From Pleurotus djamor (Eukaryota; Basidiomycota; Agaricomycetes; Agaricales; Pleurotaceae): a stretch of 64,000 nucleotides of DNA. Positions 22,429 to 33,201 of the stretch are shown here, in pieces. The stretch's first letter is position 1. Every line of letters begins with the position of its first letter. Below the pieces are notes generated by a model, which made no database searches, had not been told where the DNA came from, and saw only the letters and a list, made by a program, of their open reading frames with translations. The stretch spans positions 1 to 64,000 of the forward strand of contig JAPEVF010000079.1 in the NCBI GenBank assembly GCA_029747585.1, read 5' to 3'. The position numbers were made by a program, and so were the translations under genes.

Positions 22429-24488
22429 ATGTTCCCACCCGTCGCGGATTTCAACCTAGTTGTTTGTGGATTCGCTACCGTTGCTGCCACCGTCGGCTAC
22501 GCCTACTCTCGTCGTCATCCGTTAGTAAAACCGCGCTAGGAAGGTACCTTTAACCTCAAGCTTAACCAACTTCAGAGTGTACCCGTCCCCCGACGATCAA
22601 ATGAACATGAACTCGACTTCAGAGTTAACTCAATCTACATCTGCTACCTACGAGACGAAGCCGCTATCCGAGCCGACATCGGAGGGAAAGGTTAAAGAGA
22701 GCGTTAGCGTTCAATCAGATCACGCCCAGCCCGAGAGTGTGATCGTTCATACTTTCGAGCCGGCTGGTCCGTCCAACGTGTTGTCCAGACGGTCGTCGTT
22801 GAAGAGGAAAAGACTTGATGATGATGATGACCACTCGGTGTGTATTTGTTCCGTGGAATCGAGCAACATCTCTCGTTGATACACTATAACTGGCTCAGGA
22901 TGAAGGGTATCCCCTCGTGCGTGGCTTCCTTTCCGTTTATCTGAAGCTCGTTACTAACTACCCAACGCAGAATCTTTTATCCATCTATCCGCCCGCGAAA
23001 CGGAGCAAGACTCCTCCTACCGATAAGGGCGACGACATAAGTGATGTAAGCCTTCATAGCCTTGCCTCGACTTAGCTGCGCGACCAATTGATCCCATTCT
23101 GACCCTCAAACCTACAGACTCACGCACCGGAAGCTTCTACAGCCTCCGCAATTCAGTCAGCACACGACGTAGTGGGAGACAGAGAACCAGAGAACGGATC
23201 GCGGGACCGTCAGCTGCGAGAGGATCATCAACACCCTGTGAGTACTTCCACTCTTCACAATGAGCACTGAACACCCCAGAACTGACATCACTTTGATCAT
23301 TCATAGGCTGTAGAAGACGTTCCTAGTCTCACAGCATCCCCTCGATCGATTGCGTCTGATGATGCGTCTGAGGGTACATTGGCGACCCCACCTGACCTGC
23401 CGATTGCACTTCCTCCGTCACCGCAGGTACCCAAGTCTATACATATTTCATTGTATGACCGCTCTAACCGCTATCATATTCATAGAAGGAACAACGCAAG
23501 GTGGCTTCATGCCCTCCAGCGCCCATCATGCCTGTTCCAATCACGAAGACCGTCTCTCCTACCGCCACCGTCCCATCGACACCCACCAGGTCTCCACCAA
23601 AACGTTCCAATGTGAGTTCATGAATCAAATACGTCCCTTGACGGTGTCTTTTGGAATTGAAGGTTGATGATTGCGTTTCGTGTGTGTGTGCGATGGGCAG
23701 ACCTTTGGAAGTGGTTTCGCTGCGTTCGCTGGGAAGGGATCGGCTTTTGGATCTCCATCCAAAAGTCCTAGTATGGCCAAATCTCCTGAAAGACCGGCTT
23801 GGTGCAGCCCATCGGGCTCCAGCATCTTTTCTGCAGAATCGAGCTTAGCCCTGGGAGTCGCTACGGACACTACGGAGAAGCCGGCTATCGCTCCAGCCGA
23901 AGTGGTTTCAACTCCCTGTACCCGTGCGTCGCCTTCTCCCCACCTTTTGATGGGTCTAACGCCGTCTTCTAGATATGACCGGAGAAGAGGAGGAGACCGT
24001 CGAGCTCGAGGCGAAGAGTGTCAAACTGTATGTGAAACGGGGCAAAAAGAACTTCTCCGAAGGCATGACGGGGCATATCAAGGTTCTAGCCAGCAAGGGT
24101 ACAGATAGCGAACGCCTACGTGAGTCTTCGTGTATAAGTAAAACCTGCGATGGATCTCACTTTCGTGATCAGTGTTCCGCCGAGACCCCCTGTGGAAGGT
24201 GTCGATGAACGTCCGTTTGAACACTAGCGTCAGATGCACATATGATGCTGAGGAGCATATCCTGCGCGTGGTGTTGGCAGAACCAGTGGAGACGCCGGAC
24301 GTCCCTGTTGAGCAGTGGCCCAGGGAAGTCGTTGTGTACGCTTTGAAGGTCAGCCAACCACTCCCATATATTCACGGCCAATAAATCTCAACGCCCATTT
24401 TCTCCAGCCGAGTCGCTCGTTACCCAAAGCTGACTTCAAGGACTTCGCTGAAGCGTTGATCGCTCGCTCAAGTCTCGCAGAGTCATGA
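22429..24488 (+). CDS. Ran-binding domain (RanBD) protein with N-terminal membrane segment
   Basis: Start MFPPVADFNLVVCGFATVAA: a hydrophobic helix at about residues 8-26 is followed by SRRHP, which looks like a membrane anchor. A long disordered Ser/Pro region follows with a basic cluster LKRKRLDDDDD (possible NLS), PAKRSK and an FG-containing stretch (TFGSGFAAFAGKGSAFGSP). The C-terminus is a RanBD: EEETVELEAKSVKLYVKRG, WKVSMNVRLNTSVRC and HILRVVLAEPVE, as in Nup50/Yrb2-type proteins that bind Ran-GTP in nuclear transport. Exons join over about eight introns; the first (about 22520-22575) gives RRHPVYPSPDDQM. The stop TGA is at 24486-24488. The membrane helix is unusual for a soluble Nup50-type protein. 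Confidence 0.75.
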
Positions 24489-24982
24489 GTAACCCTCTAC
24501 CTCGCTCAGTAAATCGGAGGGTCCATTCGAGGTACTCCTTGTCGAGGCCATCGGCAGGCTTTTGGCACTCCGGGGAGCCCTTCGATTTGAGTCTCAACCT
24601 GGGCCCTCTCTCTGGAAGCAGAGCTAGCGCCATAGTTTGCGCGTAGCAGTCCACTGGTGGATACTTATGCGCAATATCGCTCTCGGAGAAACGATGCCAA
24701 GACACAAGTTTAGCGTCACATATAACGTATCTATGGTGTCTCCAACAAGCGACGACATGTAACGAATAGAAATATGAGGAATGAAAGACAGGACTGGGTC
24801 CACAATACCGAAGGGGAAGGGGTTGCCTCTCGGCGAGCGCAGTTTAGCTGTCGTGGAGTCATTGCCATAGTCCAGTTCTTCCAGTCCCGGGATCGCGGTA
24901 TATCGGCGTCGACGGAATGATGCTGAGTGAAGTAGTTGGAAACTACAAAAGCCTGGAAAGCGTTCAAGATTTAACCCGCCGT
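24489..24982. other. Convergent intergenic region holding an alternative open frame (minus)
   Basis: There is no separate gene, but on the minus strand 25034-24624 is open for 137 codons without an ATG. It begins exactly after an aattag acceptor and reads IHDIERINGGLNLERFPGF. It may be an alternative last exon of the gene ending at 24983. Confidence 0.4.
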
Positions 24983-26530
24983 TTATCCTTTCGATATCAT
25001 GAATCTGGAGCAGAAGATGACTGGTTTCGCTCGGCTAATTTCTCCCGACGTTTCAGAAAACACAACGTTCAACTCCTGCCATGGCTTCCATAGAAGAACC
25101 TCAGCACCGACATTAAACCTCGTCACAGTGCGTATACCGAAATCCGCAGAATACGACAATGGAGGAGGGACGAAGGAGAACAAGACCAGGCGTGGCTGCG
25201 CGGCGTGGTTGAAGAAGAAAGGCATGTTCACACTTCCGTCTGTTTGAGACATCATTCCTTGATCGACGTCGGGGACCGAACATTCCGCCAATCCACAGTA
25301 GCTCTTGGGATTGGGTTTAGGCAGATGGATGATTCGTATGATTCGTAGTCGAAGATCAGGAGACAAGTTATTTGGCGAGATGCGGAAATGGTGTTCGAGC
25401 TCCCGCTGCCAGAGGGAAATAGATGTATGAGCCGCCAAGTACAGACGACTTGCTTGTTCGGCTAGCCCTCCTCTGTGAATTACATTCAGTTCGTCAGCCC
25501 AACGCTGGGGAATGAATACAAAATAAATAGGCACCGTGTAAATTTTGGGCCTCCTTTGCCTTTCTTTTCCGGACTCAAGTCGACACCGCGCTGTGCCTCT
25601 ACATCTGCACTTGATTGTGCACTGTTATCAGCCGCGTGTTCCTTGCGATCCTGAAGGAATAGTGATAACAATTCAACGGCGCCGTCTGCGCTAGTTGGGT
25701 CGGTAGCTAGGGCCATTCGAGTGGTGCTAATGGTGCGTAGGGACTTGGAAGAGGACTTCGGCGGTGACTTCGGCGGTGGAAGCGGAGGGGGTGCCATGGA
25801 TTTCAGAGAGACAGGTTTCTTAGAAGTCGACGACGAAGAGGTTATTGTCGGAGGCACAGTAACCTTCTTTATCTTCGTATTATCAGTCAGAGGAGCAGCA
25901 TTTACTTTGAGGACAGGACGAGGAGGCTTCGCTACGGAGAACTCAGAGCGTGCTTTGTTAGCTTTGCTAGGGTTGGTTTTGTCTGATGGCGGGGGCTTAA
26001 ACCGCATCGGGTCTACAGCTGATTGGGGAGCGATAATAGGTTCTCGAAGTGGAGTTGTAGCAAAAGAACGTTTCGCAGGGCGACTTGGTCCAGCTTTCGG
26101 TTCATGATGAGACACATTCTGTTTCAGAAATGGGTTGCTTGTGGGCCAAGAAGGAGTGTTCAAGTTTGCAGTCACTGGCTTAGGTTCACCGGATTTCGAG
26201 ACGGGTTTTGAAGTAGAGTTATTGCTATCGGGTTTCTCAAAGGCGGATGCAAAATTCTGAACCTTCGGTGTGGTCAGTGGGGCTTTGGACTTGCCCTTTG
26301 ACGACGCTGGTTTCGAGAAACCATCCGCAGCATTTAGCAATCGTGGCTTTTTCGCAACATGTTCGTTCTACGGGGATGAAAGTTAACAGAGTTCTTTTAA
26401 TGACAAACAAAACAAACGTTGGATGGCTGGGGCGGCGTCATATCAATCTCTGCTGGTCTCTGGACGGTTGAGATCGGCGCTAACGCGTTGGTGAACAGTG
26501 ATACTTAGGAGATCGTCAGGAGATAGGAGA
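24983..26530 (-). CDS. Unrecognised Pro/Ser/Lys-rich protein with conserved C-terminal region
   Basis: At least three exons. The most upstream recognisable part (about 26400-26500) reads APISTVQRPAEIDMTPPQPS. An acceptor at about 26370 leads into EHVAKKPRLLNAADGFSKPA. A low-complexity linker rich in Lys, Ser and Pro follows (for example PPPLPPPKSPPKSSSKS). The folded part begins near VELLSLFLQDRKEHAAD and continues GLAEQASRLYLAAHTSISLW, LRLRIIRIIHLPKPNPKS, VGAEVLLWKPWQELN and the ending VIFCSRFMISKG. I do not recognise the family. The start codon was not resolved: no ATG-to-donor path is convincing upstream of 26530. KKPR suggests nuclear location. An alternative 3' end is possible. Confidence 0.6.
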
Positions 26531-26796
26531 AGTATATGCAAAGGCTCAGAGGAAGGCATGATCATGGTAGTATGAGGGCAGAGTTTCCAAAGGGAAAGAG
26601 GCCAATCAACATCAATCCATCAAGTATAATCATCTCGGAAAAGTTATCATTCAAAACACCACACATACGACGGTAGACACTTAGATAGCTTCCTTGGTCA
26701 AAGCAAAACAATGTGATGAGGATGATGAACGCGCTCAAGCAATGAAGCTGAAGCTTTAAGCGGTTCTGATCAGATCGAAAACGATCAAGAACAATT

Positions 26797-27833
26797 TCAA
26801 GCAACCTGGATCACCCCCGTCATACCGACAACCCCTTCGCTGTCCACGCACCATACCTTGATAACACCACTTTCTGTCCACTTCCCGTGGAATGTCAGCT
26901 CACGATTGACAATAAGAGGATTTGTGGCTCGGTACTCGAAAGACTTGAGCATTCGAGTGCCTAGCTGAACCAATGTGGTATCGAGCAGCATCATAGCCGT
27001 GAGGGGACCATGGACCAGACGTTCTATATGTCTGCTATTCAGTGGGGACGTCCGCGAGGACGAGGTTTAGCATACCGGGGTATCCCTCAATTTTTTGGGA
27101 GAACTCCTTGTCGAGATGGTTAAAATGGGCATTGAATATAAGGGCCGAGAAGCGGAAAAGGGTGACGGGCGTAGGCGTGAAAGAGAAAGAAAAGTCTGAA
27201 GACTCGGGTATATCTTTTACTGTAAGTCAACGGTCAAATCCAAGGGCAAGAAGGATGATAACAATTACGTGATAACGTACTTGGGCGCGGGCTTTTCGTG
27301 CCTTTTGAAGCGTTGGCAATATAGACGTGGTTCCTCTCCTCATCAATACAGATATCCTCCGAGCCTTCCATCGTGTACAATATCCTTTGATTCACAAAAA
27401 CCATCGGCGTCTTCCCTTCTTCAAAACCTTTCTTGACCACGCTTTCAACTCTCCAATCGGCCGTAGCCTTCCTCCCAATCTTCAAAACGCTCTCTTGGTT
27501 CCATTGAATCTTCCCACCAACCCACATGCGCCTAGTGAATGGTTCGGGAGGACAGAAATCGGGTTCAGTACCATCCTCTCGCAGCGCATGTTCGGGATGT
27601 TTGGGATGGAAAAAGACAAGATGGTGTCCCGCGTGTAGAGGCGCACCAGCAGCTGGTCGTTCATACGGTGCCCTGGTACCATTTCGAGTAGGAAGAGTAG
27701 CGTAGAGATGCTCTAGATGACGTTCTGTGAAGTGATCGAGCACTCTCATACGTTGTGATGTAGCCATCCATTCATTCAAGGCTCCATGGTCGATTGCCGC
27801 CGTAGAAATGCATCGCACAAGTGGTCGGAGCAT
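26797..27833 (-). CDS. HTD2: Hydroxyacyl-thioester dehydratase, HTD2-like, mitochondrial
   Basis: The start MLRPLVRCISTAAIDHGALN looks like a mitochondrial targeting peptide. Next come HLEHLYATLPTRNGTRAPYE, PLHAGHHLVFFHPKHPEHAL, EPFTRRMWVGGKIQWNQESV and VNQRILYTMEGSEDICIDEE, typical of fungal Htd2, the 3-hydroxyacyl-thioester dehydratase of mitochondrial type II fatty-acid synthesis. The last exons carry the second hotdog half: HGPLTAMMLLDTTL (the HGP...T motif), FEYRATNPLIVNRELTFHGK and VKVWCVD-like sequence ending GVIQVA. The stop TGA is at 26797-26799. Two or three introns lie between about 26995 and 27260. It is transcribed in the same direction as the gene downstream at 24983. Confidence 0.8.
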
Positions 27834-28353
27834 GGGTCAAAAACTTGGAAGCGAGTGGGAATGTCAACGAGGCCCATTTTCGCTGGGGGTCACAAGTGTA
27901 TGTAGTGAGAGCTTCGGCGCCCGTTTGGCTGGCAACCTCCGATGCTCACTTAGGGACCTGCTCCTGACCAGTGGACTCTGGAGGTAGTGATGAAAGACAT
28001 GTTACATAGCCAATGATGATGCGAAGTCTGGAGACTGGTGGCGGTTTCCACTCAAACTTGGTGCCACAGAGAACGTACCTACGCGCTTCCTCCCATTCGT
28101 TCAACAAGGCCGAACTCAATGGCGTTATGTGAGTTTGAAGGAATATTGCACGATGAAAACATCGGAGGGTGACAATCGACTACTTATTTGTGGATGTGGA
28201 TGTGGATAACTGCTAAAATGCTATCACAGAGCAAGAAAGCGCGGATGATATGAAGTGGGACTCAGAGGGCACAACGAATCTTAGTGGATCAGAAACTCGA
28301 ACAGGTCGCCAAGGCAAACATAAACGTATCGGTTGCATAAGAGACCCCACGTA
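27834..28353. other. Intergenic upstream of HTD2-like gene
   Basis: Promoter side of the HTD2-like gene and 3' flank of the glyoxal oxidase. No gene is supported; one short open frame (28250-28447) is antisense to the oxidase terminus. Confidence 0.45.
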
Positions 28354-30810
28354 CTACAGCGATGTAGTATTAGTTGGCGCTGGAGTATTAGCCAACATAC
28401 TGTTCAGAGGAAGAAAGGATGGACATGTCAGCGCAGCACGTTCCTAGTGATGAAGGGATGACGAACTTCGCGACAGCTCCTGGATCAACAGGGGGCTGTG
28501 CCCCAGGAGGACCGATCATAATTCTCTTTCCGACACTCGGAACACCTTGATCAGTTACGACGTATATAAATCCTGGCCCCGGAGAGAAAAGTCGAGCGTT
28601 GGCCGGGCCAGTAATACGCAGAGTCTTTCCATCCCTGGACAAGGTGGATCTGAGCTCGACAAACTTGTGGTCCATATGAACGGTGTGCGTCGCAAACCCG
28701 AGGTCGATCAAAGCAACTGAGCAAACGGGCGCTTCAGCAGGAACATTGAGAAGGAAAGGGGGAGGGGAGGTACAGACCAGTGACTTTCTTTGTGCCAGGA
28801 GGTAAATCGACGTTCAAGGTTGTGGGTTGATCGAAATCGAGACTGGCAGGAAGACCTGTGAAGGATGGGCGTGGAACAGCCATGTACGGAGGCGAGAGGA
28901 ACTCCATTCTTGGTGAATGTCAGATTTCCATCAGGATAGCTAGCGCGAGACGGCTGCGATGTTGACCTACCTGTATTCAGTGGGGAAATCGACATCGGTG
29001 ATGAAATCGGGGTTGGGATTAGAGCCAGCTGTAAACAAAAAATATAAAGTGAGCTGGGTCATCGAGGTAGGATGGGCTTGACGCACCAATCATGATAGAA
29101 GCATCGGGGAGAAGGATTGCCACGGAATGATACAGCCTTGGGATAGACGAGGTTGGCATACCCGCGGAGGAGAACCGATTCCCTAGAGGAGCACTCGGGT
29201 CATAAATGAGCGGCGTTGAAACAGGATGGTCCGCGTTGCTAGCGGGCCCAACGGGGTCATGCACCTAATCATAGTCACTCTAATTACTCCTACCGAAATA
29301 GGACTAGTAGAAGGATGCCACCTACACTGTTAAAGCCGCCAACGCCGGTTCCAACTCCGTTCACCAAGAGTACCCTCTGGTCAGGAAGGAGAATCAACTC
29401 AACCATAGTCCTTGCTTGCGGCATATGTTCGACCTGCCAGCCTTTTGAGATGCCCGCGGCATTGAGAACCATACGAGCACATTGTGTCGAAGAAGGCGTT
29501 TGGGAGGAGTATTCAATATCGGGCAAGGAATCAGATACCGTTGAGCCACCACACATGAAGATCTCGGGCGTGAAATTGTTCGCAATTGTTAAAGGCAGCA
29601 TCACGACCCCACCGGAGAACGGATAGCTGATGCGAACACCGTTAGGGATGCGCGGTAAGGGCGTTTCAACGTTGGTCTTCCAGTCGAATAGCATGGCTTG
29701 TTGGTTCGCCACGACAAAGAGCTTGCCATTAGGCAGGCTCATGACAGTCGGGAATTGATTTGCTATGAGGGTGTCGCGTAGGAACTGACTAGGAATTTGG
29801 AGACCGTTAAAACCTGTTGAGAGAAGGGTTAGAGCATTAGAGGAGAGATGGCGAACCGAATGTTTACCATTGATGTTTTTTGGGGGAAAGAATTCAAAGG
29901 TTGGGTTGTTGACCGTGGCGTTGTTGATGAATCTAAGGAATTATCAAGGGTCAATACCCCGAAAACATTTTAAGGCTAAATACACACCCGTTTAGAGTAG
30001 AACCTCTACAAGTTAATGGTGAGCGAGACAATTGCACAATGGCTCAAGTGGCTCTCACCCGAAAATCAAGACAGACCCATCTTCTAGTCGCAACTAACCA
30101 TGAACAGAGGTTGACTTCAGTTTGTGGAGTTTGAAACGGCCGAGCTCACCGAAGCTGGATACCATCGTCTTGAAGTAAGGCGAAGGTTGCTATCGGGATT
30201 CTCGATGATATCGCAGTTTTCGTCATCACAGGGTGTGAATAGTCGCACACTCTGGAGTCCGCTGATACCTGGGGGTGGTGTGTAAGTTCCCAGGTGTGTG
30301 AAGGGAAGAAGTGATGGGGCTGACTATATGGGTCGCCGACATCAACTTCTACTGGGTTTCCCGCAGAATGAACGAATGTGCCATTGCTGAGGAAACTCCC
30401 CGAGGCACAAAAGGTGTTGCTCAAAGGGTTCAAAGGCCGAATCGATTTTGTAACGAGGTCCACTTCCGATGCCCAAGCGTTGTGACCATTGACCATCAGT
30501 GGATTGTGTTCCCTAGAATACAATCAGTTAGTAGCTTACGATGGCACGGAAGAAAGCCTTACATCTTGTCGAAAACGATGGCTTTAGTATCGGATACAAC
30601 GGTGAGTTGCATCGCACTCACACCCGTTACGCTGTGAATAAATTTGTCGGTAAGCGTGAGGGAGGCAATGACATTTGGTGGTACGTACCCTTCTTGGACT
30701 AGTTTCCAGAAGCCATTTACAAATTTCGGGGACAACGAGGCAGTGGGCTCGCAAAGGACAAGCGAGGGAAGAATAGACCAGAGGGGTAGTAGGGTAGCGA
30801 ATCCATACAT
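28354..30810 (-). CDS. glx: Copper-radical oxidase, glyoxal oxidase type (AA5_1), copy 1
   Basis: Secreted enzyme that oxidises small aldehydes and releases H2O2, feeding lignin peroxidases. The start MYGFATLLPLWSILPSLVLC is a signal peptide. Key pieces: TGVSAMQLTVVSDTKAIVFD, the cysteine of NTFCASGSFLSNGTFVHSAG, tyrosine in SRRWYPAS, LEDGSVLIFGG, FEFFPPKNING, Tyr-His in PRLYHSVAILLPDAS, and the metal-ligand His in FATHTVHMDHKFVELRS. Catalytic positions (Cys-Tyr cofactor, Tyr, two His) are therefore all present. More than ten introns; the last gives GAVANMLANTPAPTNTTSL and a TAG at 28354-28356, parallel to copy 2. It lacks WSC repeats. I find no frame break, so it looks functional. Confidence 0.88.
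29988..30005 (-). other. 18-nt internal microexon of glyoxal oxidase copy 1
   Basis: Between two GT-AG introns the exon encodes the residues after LEDGSVLIFGG (STLNG). An exon of the same length and phase is present in copy 2 at 48460-48477. Confidence 0.65.
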
Positions 30811-32026
30811 TTCCAAACTTCGGATTGGCTTCAAGCTGCTGAAGTACAAACTTGAACGCAAAAGTGCCTCGTCCTTTAAAGGCCACCAAGGTTATGTTAT
30901 GGGACGCGGTGTGGGAGAGAATTCGGGCTGACGTCGTGACGGTCGAGTCATGGGTTGCATAAATCATTGAAAAGCCCACAGCGTGCAATATCAAGGAGCT
31001 ATGTAGGCCAATGGGCAGCGGAGGATTGGGCAGTTTAAAGTTCTGTTCTCCACGGGAAGATTGGAACGTTTGATCCTTTGAATAGCAATATGATGGTTAC
31101 TTACGAGTCATTGAGGGAAGCCGCACGGCTTAATGCCTTACTTTATCTGAAGGAAGTATGTGGCATATGGTTGAAGACCCAAGAAGCACGAGATGGTACT
31201 CATGCTTGGGTAAAAAGACGAGGAGTGCCAACGTCCGTGATGTGACATCAACGGAGACGTGCCAGCGTTCTGACTAGGGTGAAAGCTTTTCCCCGGAAGA
31301 GGAGACGGTGGATATAAGAATGAGCGGGTAATTCAGCAACTGGTCATATTGATGGTCAAGAACGAGTTGAGTTGGATCGATCATTGTCGCGCCACGAGGG
31401 ATTCTATATTTGGAAGCTACGGTCGCGTGATATAGGGCAAGGAGTTCATCCGCTAAGTACGTTCTGCCTAGGCTCGTTGTAGTACCAGCCTCTATGACGA
31501 GAGGATGACAATCGATCCTCTTAGAATTCTGCCAGCCTCGGCCCTCTCCTGAGCCTCCGCACTACTCGATGGCTAGGTCCGATGCTGATTCTGGATACCA
31601 AGGGACCAAAGCTTGACGCGACCTCCATTGATTTTTCAACTTGCTCCCTCTGTTCGTGGCTGGGAGGCTGAGGACGTGTGTGCCTCCGGCTCTGCCACTT
31701 GGGGCAGGTCCGGATGTGCGCACTCATACCTCCCTCCCAGCTTACGGCTTCTCGGAGTCGCTTGCCTTGCAGTCGATAGCGATGGTGCAAGAGGCTGCGA
31801 AGCTGGCCTCAAACAGAGGCCACAAACACGTCGAGTAAATTGTGTGCGGTGAAACATGCATCCGATGCCAATACATATCATCTTTTCGATTGCGACGCGA
31901 ACGCCTGTGCCCATACAAAGAGTGCCTGGACGGTACCGCACGACGACGATCCCAGAGCACTTCCAATGGCTGCGGTGCAACCAATCATCTCGGTGCGTGT
32001 TCCTTCATGAGTGATGCGGCAACATA
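30811..32026. other. Gene-poor stretch upstream of glyoxal oxidase copy 1
   Basis: Promoter of the oxidase, then about 1 kb with no recognisable gene. Overlapping open frames around 31520-31980 on both strands are GC-biased and contradict one another. The plus-strand CIRCQYISSFRLRRERLCPY at about 31855 could be a scrap upstream of the TET/JBP relic. Confidence 0.35.
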
Positions 32027-32700
32027 GTGATTGAATGCAACATCAGTGCAACTCGGATTGTAGATAAACAGAGGCGGGTTATCGCTGTGGTGGCTCCAGG
32101 GCCTCCCCAAGATTGGACAAAAGTGACACGGCGATTGGAAAAAGTGATTCGAAGAACGCGACGCGCAAGTACTTTTCAGTCAGACGATGTCGACCGCAAA
32201 CGCGGCCTCTTCCCGGCACGGGCTATGGGGATCACTAGGGTACCTGGGAGCACGTCACCTACTGTCAGAAGCGCGTCCACTGGAGAAACTGAAAAGGCTC
32301 TCGATGTCTTCATGAAGGACACAGCTCGGACTCAGCCTTGAAGCGAATTGTCAGGTATCAACGCTCGTTGCTGCATACCTATGTATGCGCCTCGTCTGGG
32401 GCCTGGGCGCATCCTATGGGTCAACTTTGGATTCCATCGCTCAACATGACGGATCGCAACGCAGCATTGTGGGTAGCGACTTTACATCCCTCACGGTCAA
32501 CTTTGGGCCCCAGACCGTTTGTCATAAGCATCGCGATACGTTGAGTTTGGTCTGGTGCTGGTGTGCGCTGACTTTGTTAGGAAATTTCGATTACAAGAAG
32601 GGTGGACACATTATCCTCTGGGACTTGCGCCTGGTGATTGAGCTTCCTCTGGGTTATACTATGTTTATGCAGGCGGGCATGCCATGTACAGAGTAGTCGT
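32027..32700 (+). pseudogene. TET/JBP-type 2OG-Fe(II) dioxygenase relic
   Basis: Fragments in order match the basidiomycete TET/JBP family that is expanded together with KDZ DNA transposons: VDKQRRVIAVVAPGPPQDWT, RKRGLFPARAMGI, YAPRLG, then FTSLTVNFGPQTVCHKHRDT (with the HxD iron-binding motif as HRD) and LLGNFDYKKGGHIILWDLRL, VIELPLGYTMF. Family members oxidise 5-methylcytosine. Here the pieces fall in at least two frames: a stop at 32338-32340 after MKDTARTQP and a shift near 32400. The C-terminal His/Arg region after 32700 is not recognisable. I call it inactive. No KDZ transposase is visible in the window. Confidence 0.65.
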
Positions 32701-33201
32701 CTTATCATGTCATAAACACTTTCTCGGCCTGAAGCAAGGTGATTTTGGGTGCTCTAAGCGCCATCTAGTGGCTATGTCCGAGGTCTTGATTTTTCCTACT
32801 TTCAGGTCTTTTCCACGCGCTCTTCCGACTTCGACAGAGTACTACACCAGTAATATCATGAATGTATATGTCTGGTCTTTGCTCTCAAAGGTGCCACACG
32901 ACTAGTGCAAACGAATCATGGATTCGAGCTTGGATGACGAACATATGCAGAGATCCTTCCCGAGGCAACGATACGGGACCGTACTGGACAGAGAGCCACA
33001 TCAATGTTCTAGAGGCTACGCGACTCTTGGATACGTCGCCTTCATTACAGTAGGATCTATTTCTGAACAGTACCCTCCCAGTATGTTACCCACCACCTTC
33101 TGCTTTTTGAGCCCCAACTTCGCAACTTCACAGGCCTCTTCGTTCTCACCTCCCTCTTCACACCCACAAAGTCTTTGTGAAGCTTACAGACGGTGGAAGC
33201 G
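32701..33201. other. 5' region of ZIP transporter copy 1, shared with copy 2
   Basis: Duplicated promoter and leader. The 16-nt string tggctatgtccgaggt at 32769 recurs at 39089, and a 30-nt block starting acagtaccct at 33067 recurs exactly at 39422. The block contains a gtatgt donor and is followed by a cag acceptor, so a 5' UTR intron is likely in both copies. Confidence 0.6.

Noticed and set aside
31521..31980. Overlapping open frames on both strands
   Set aside because: They contradict each other and carry no motif; GC bias alone explains their length.
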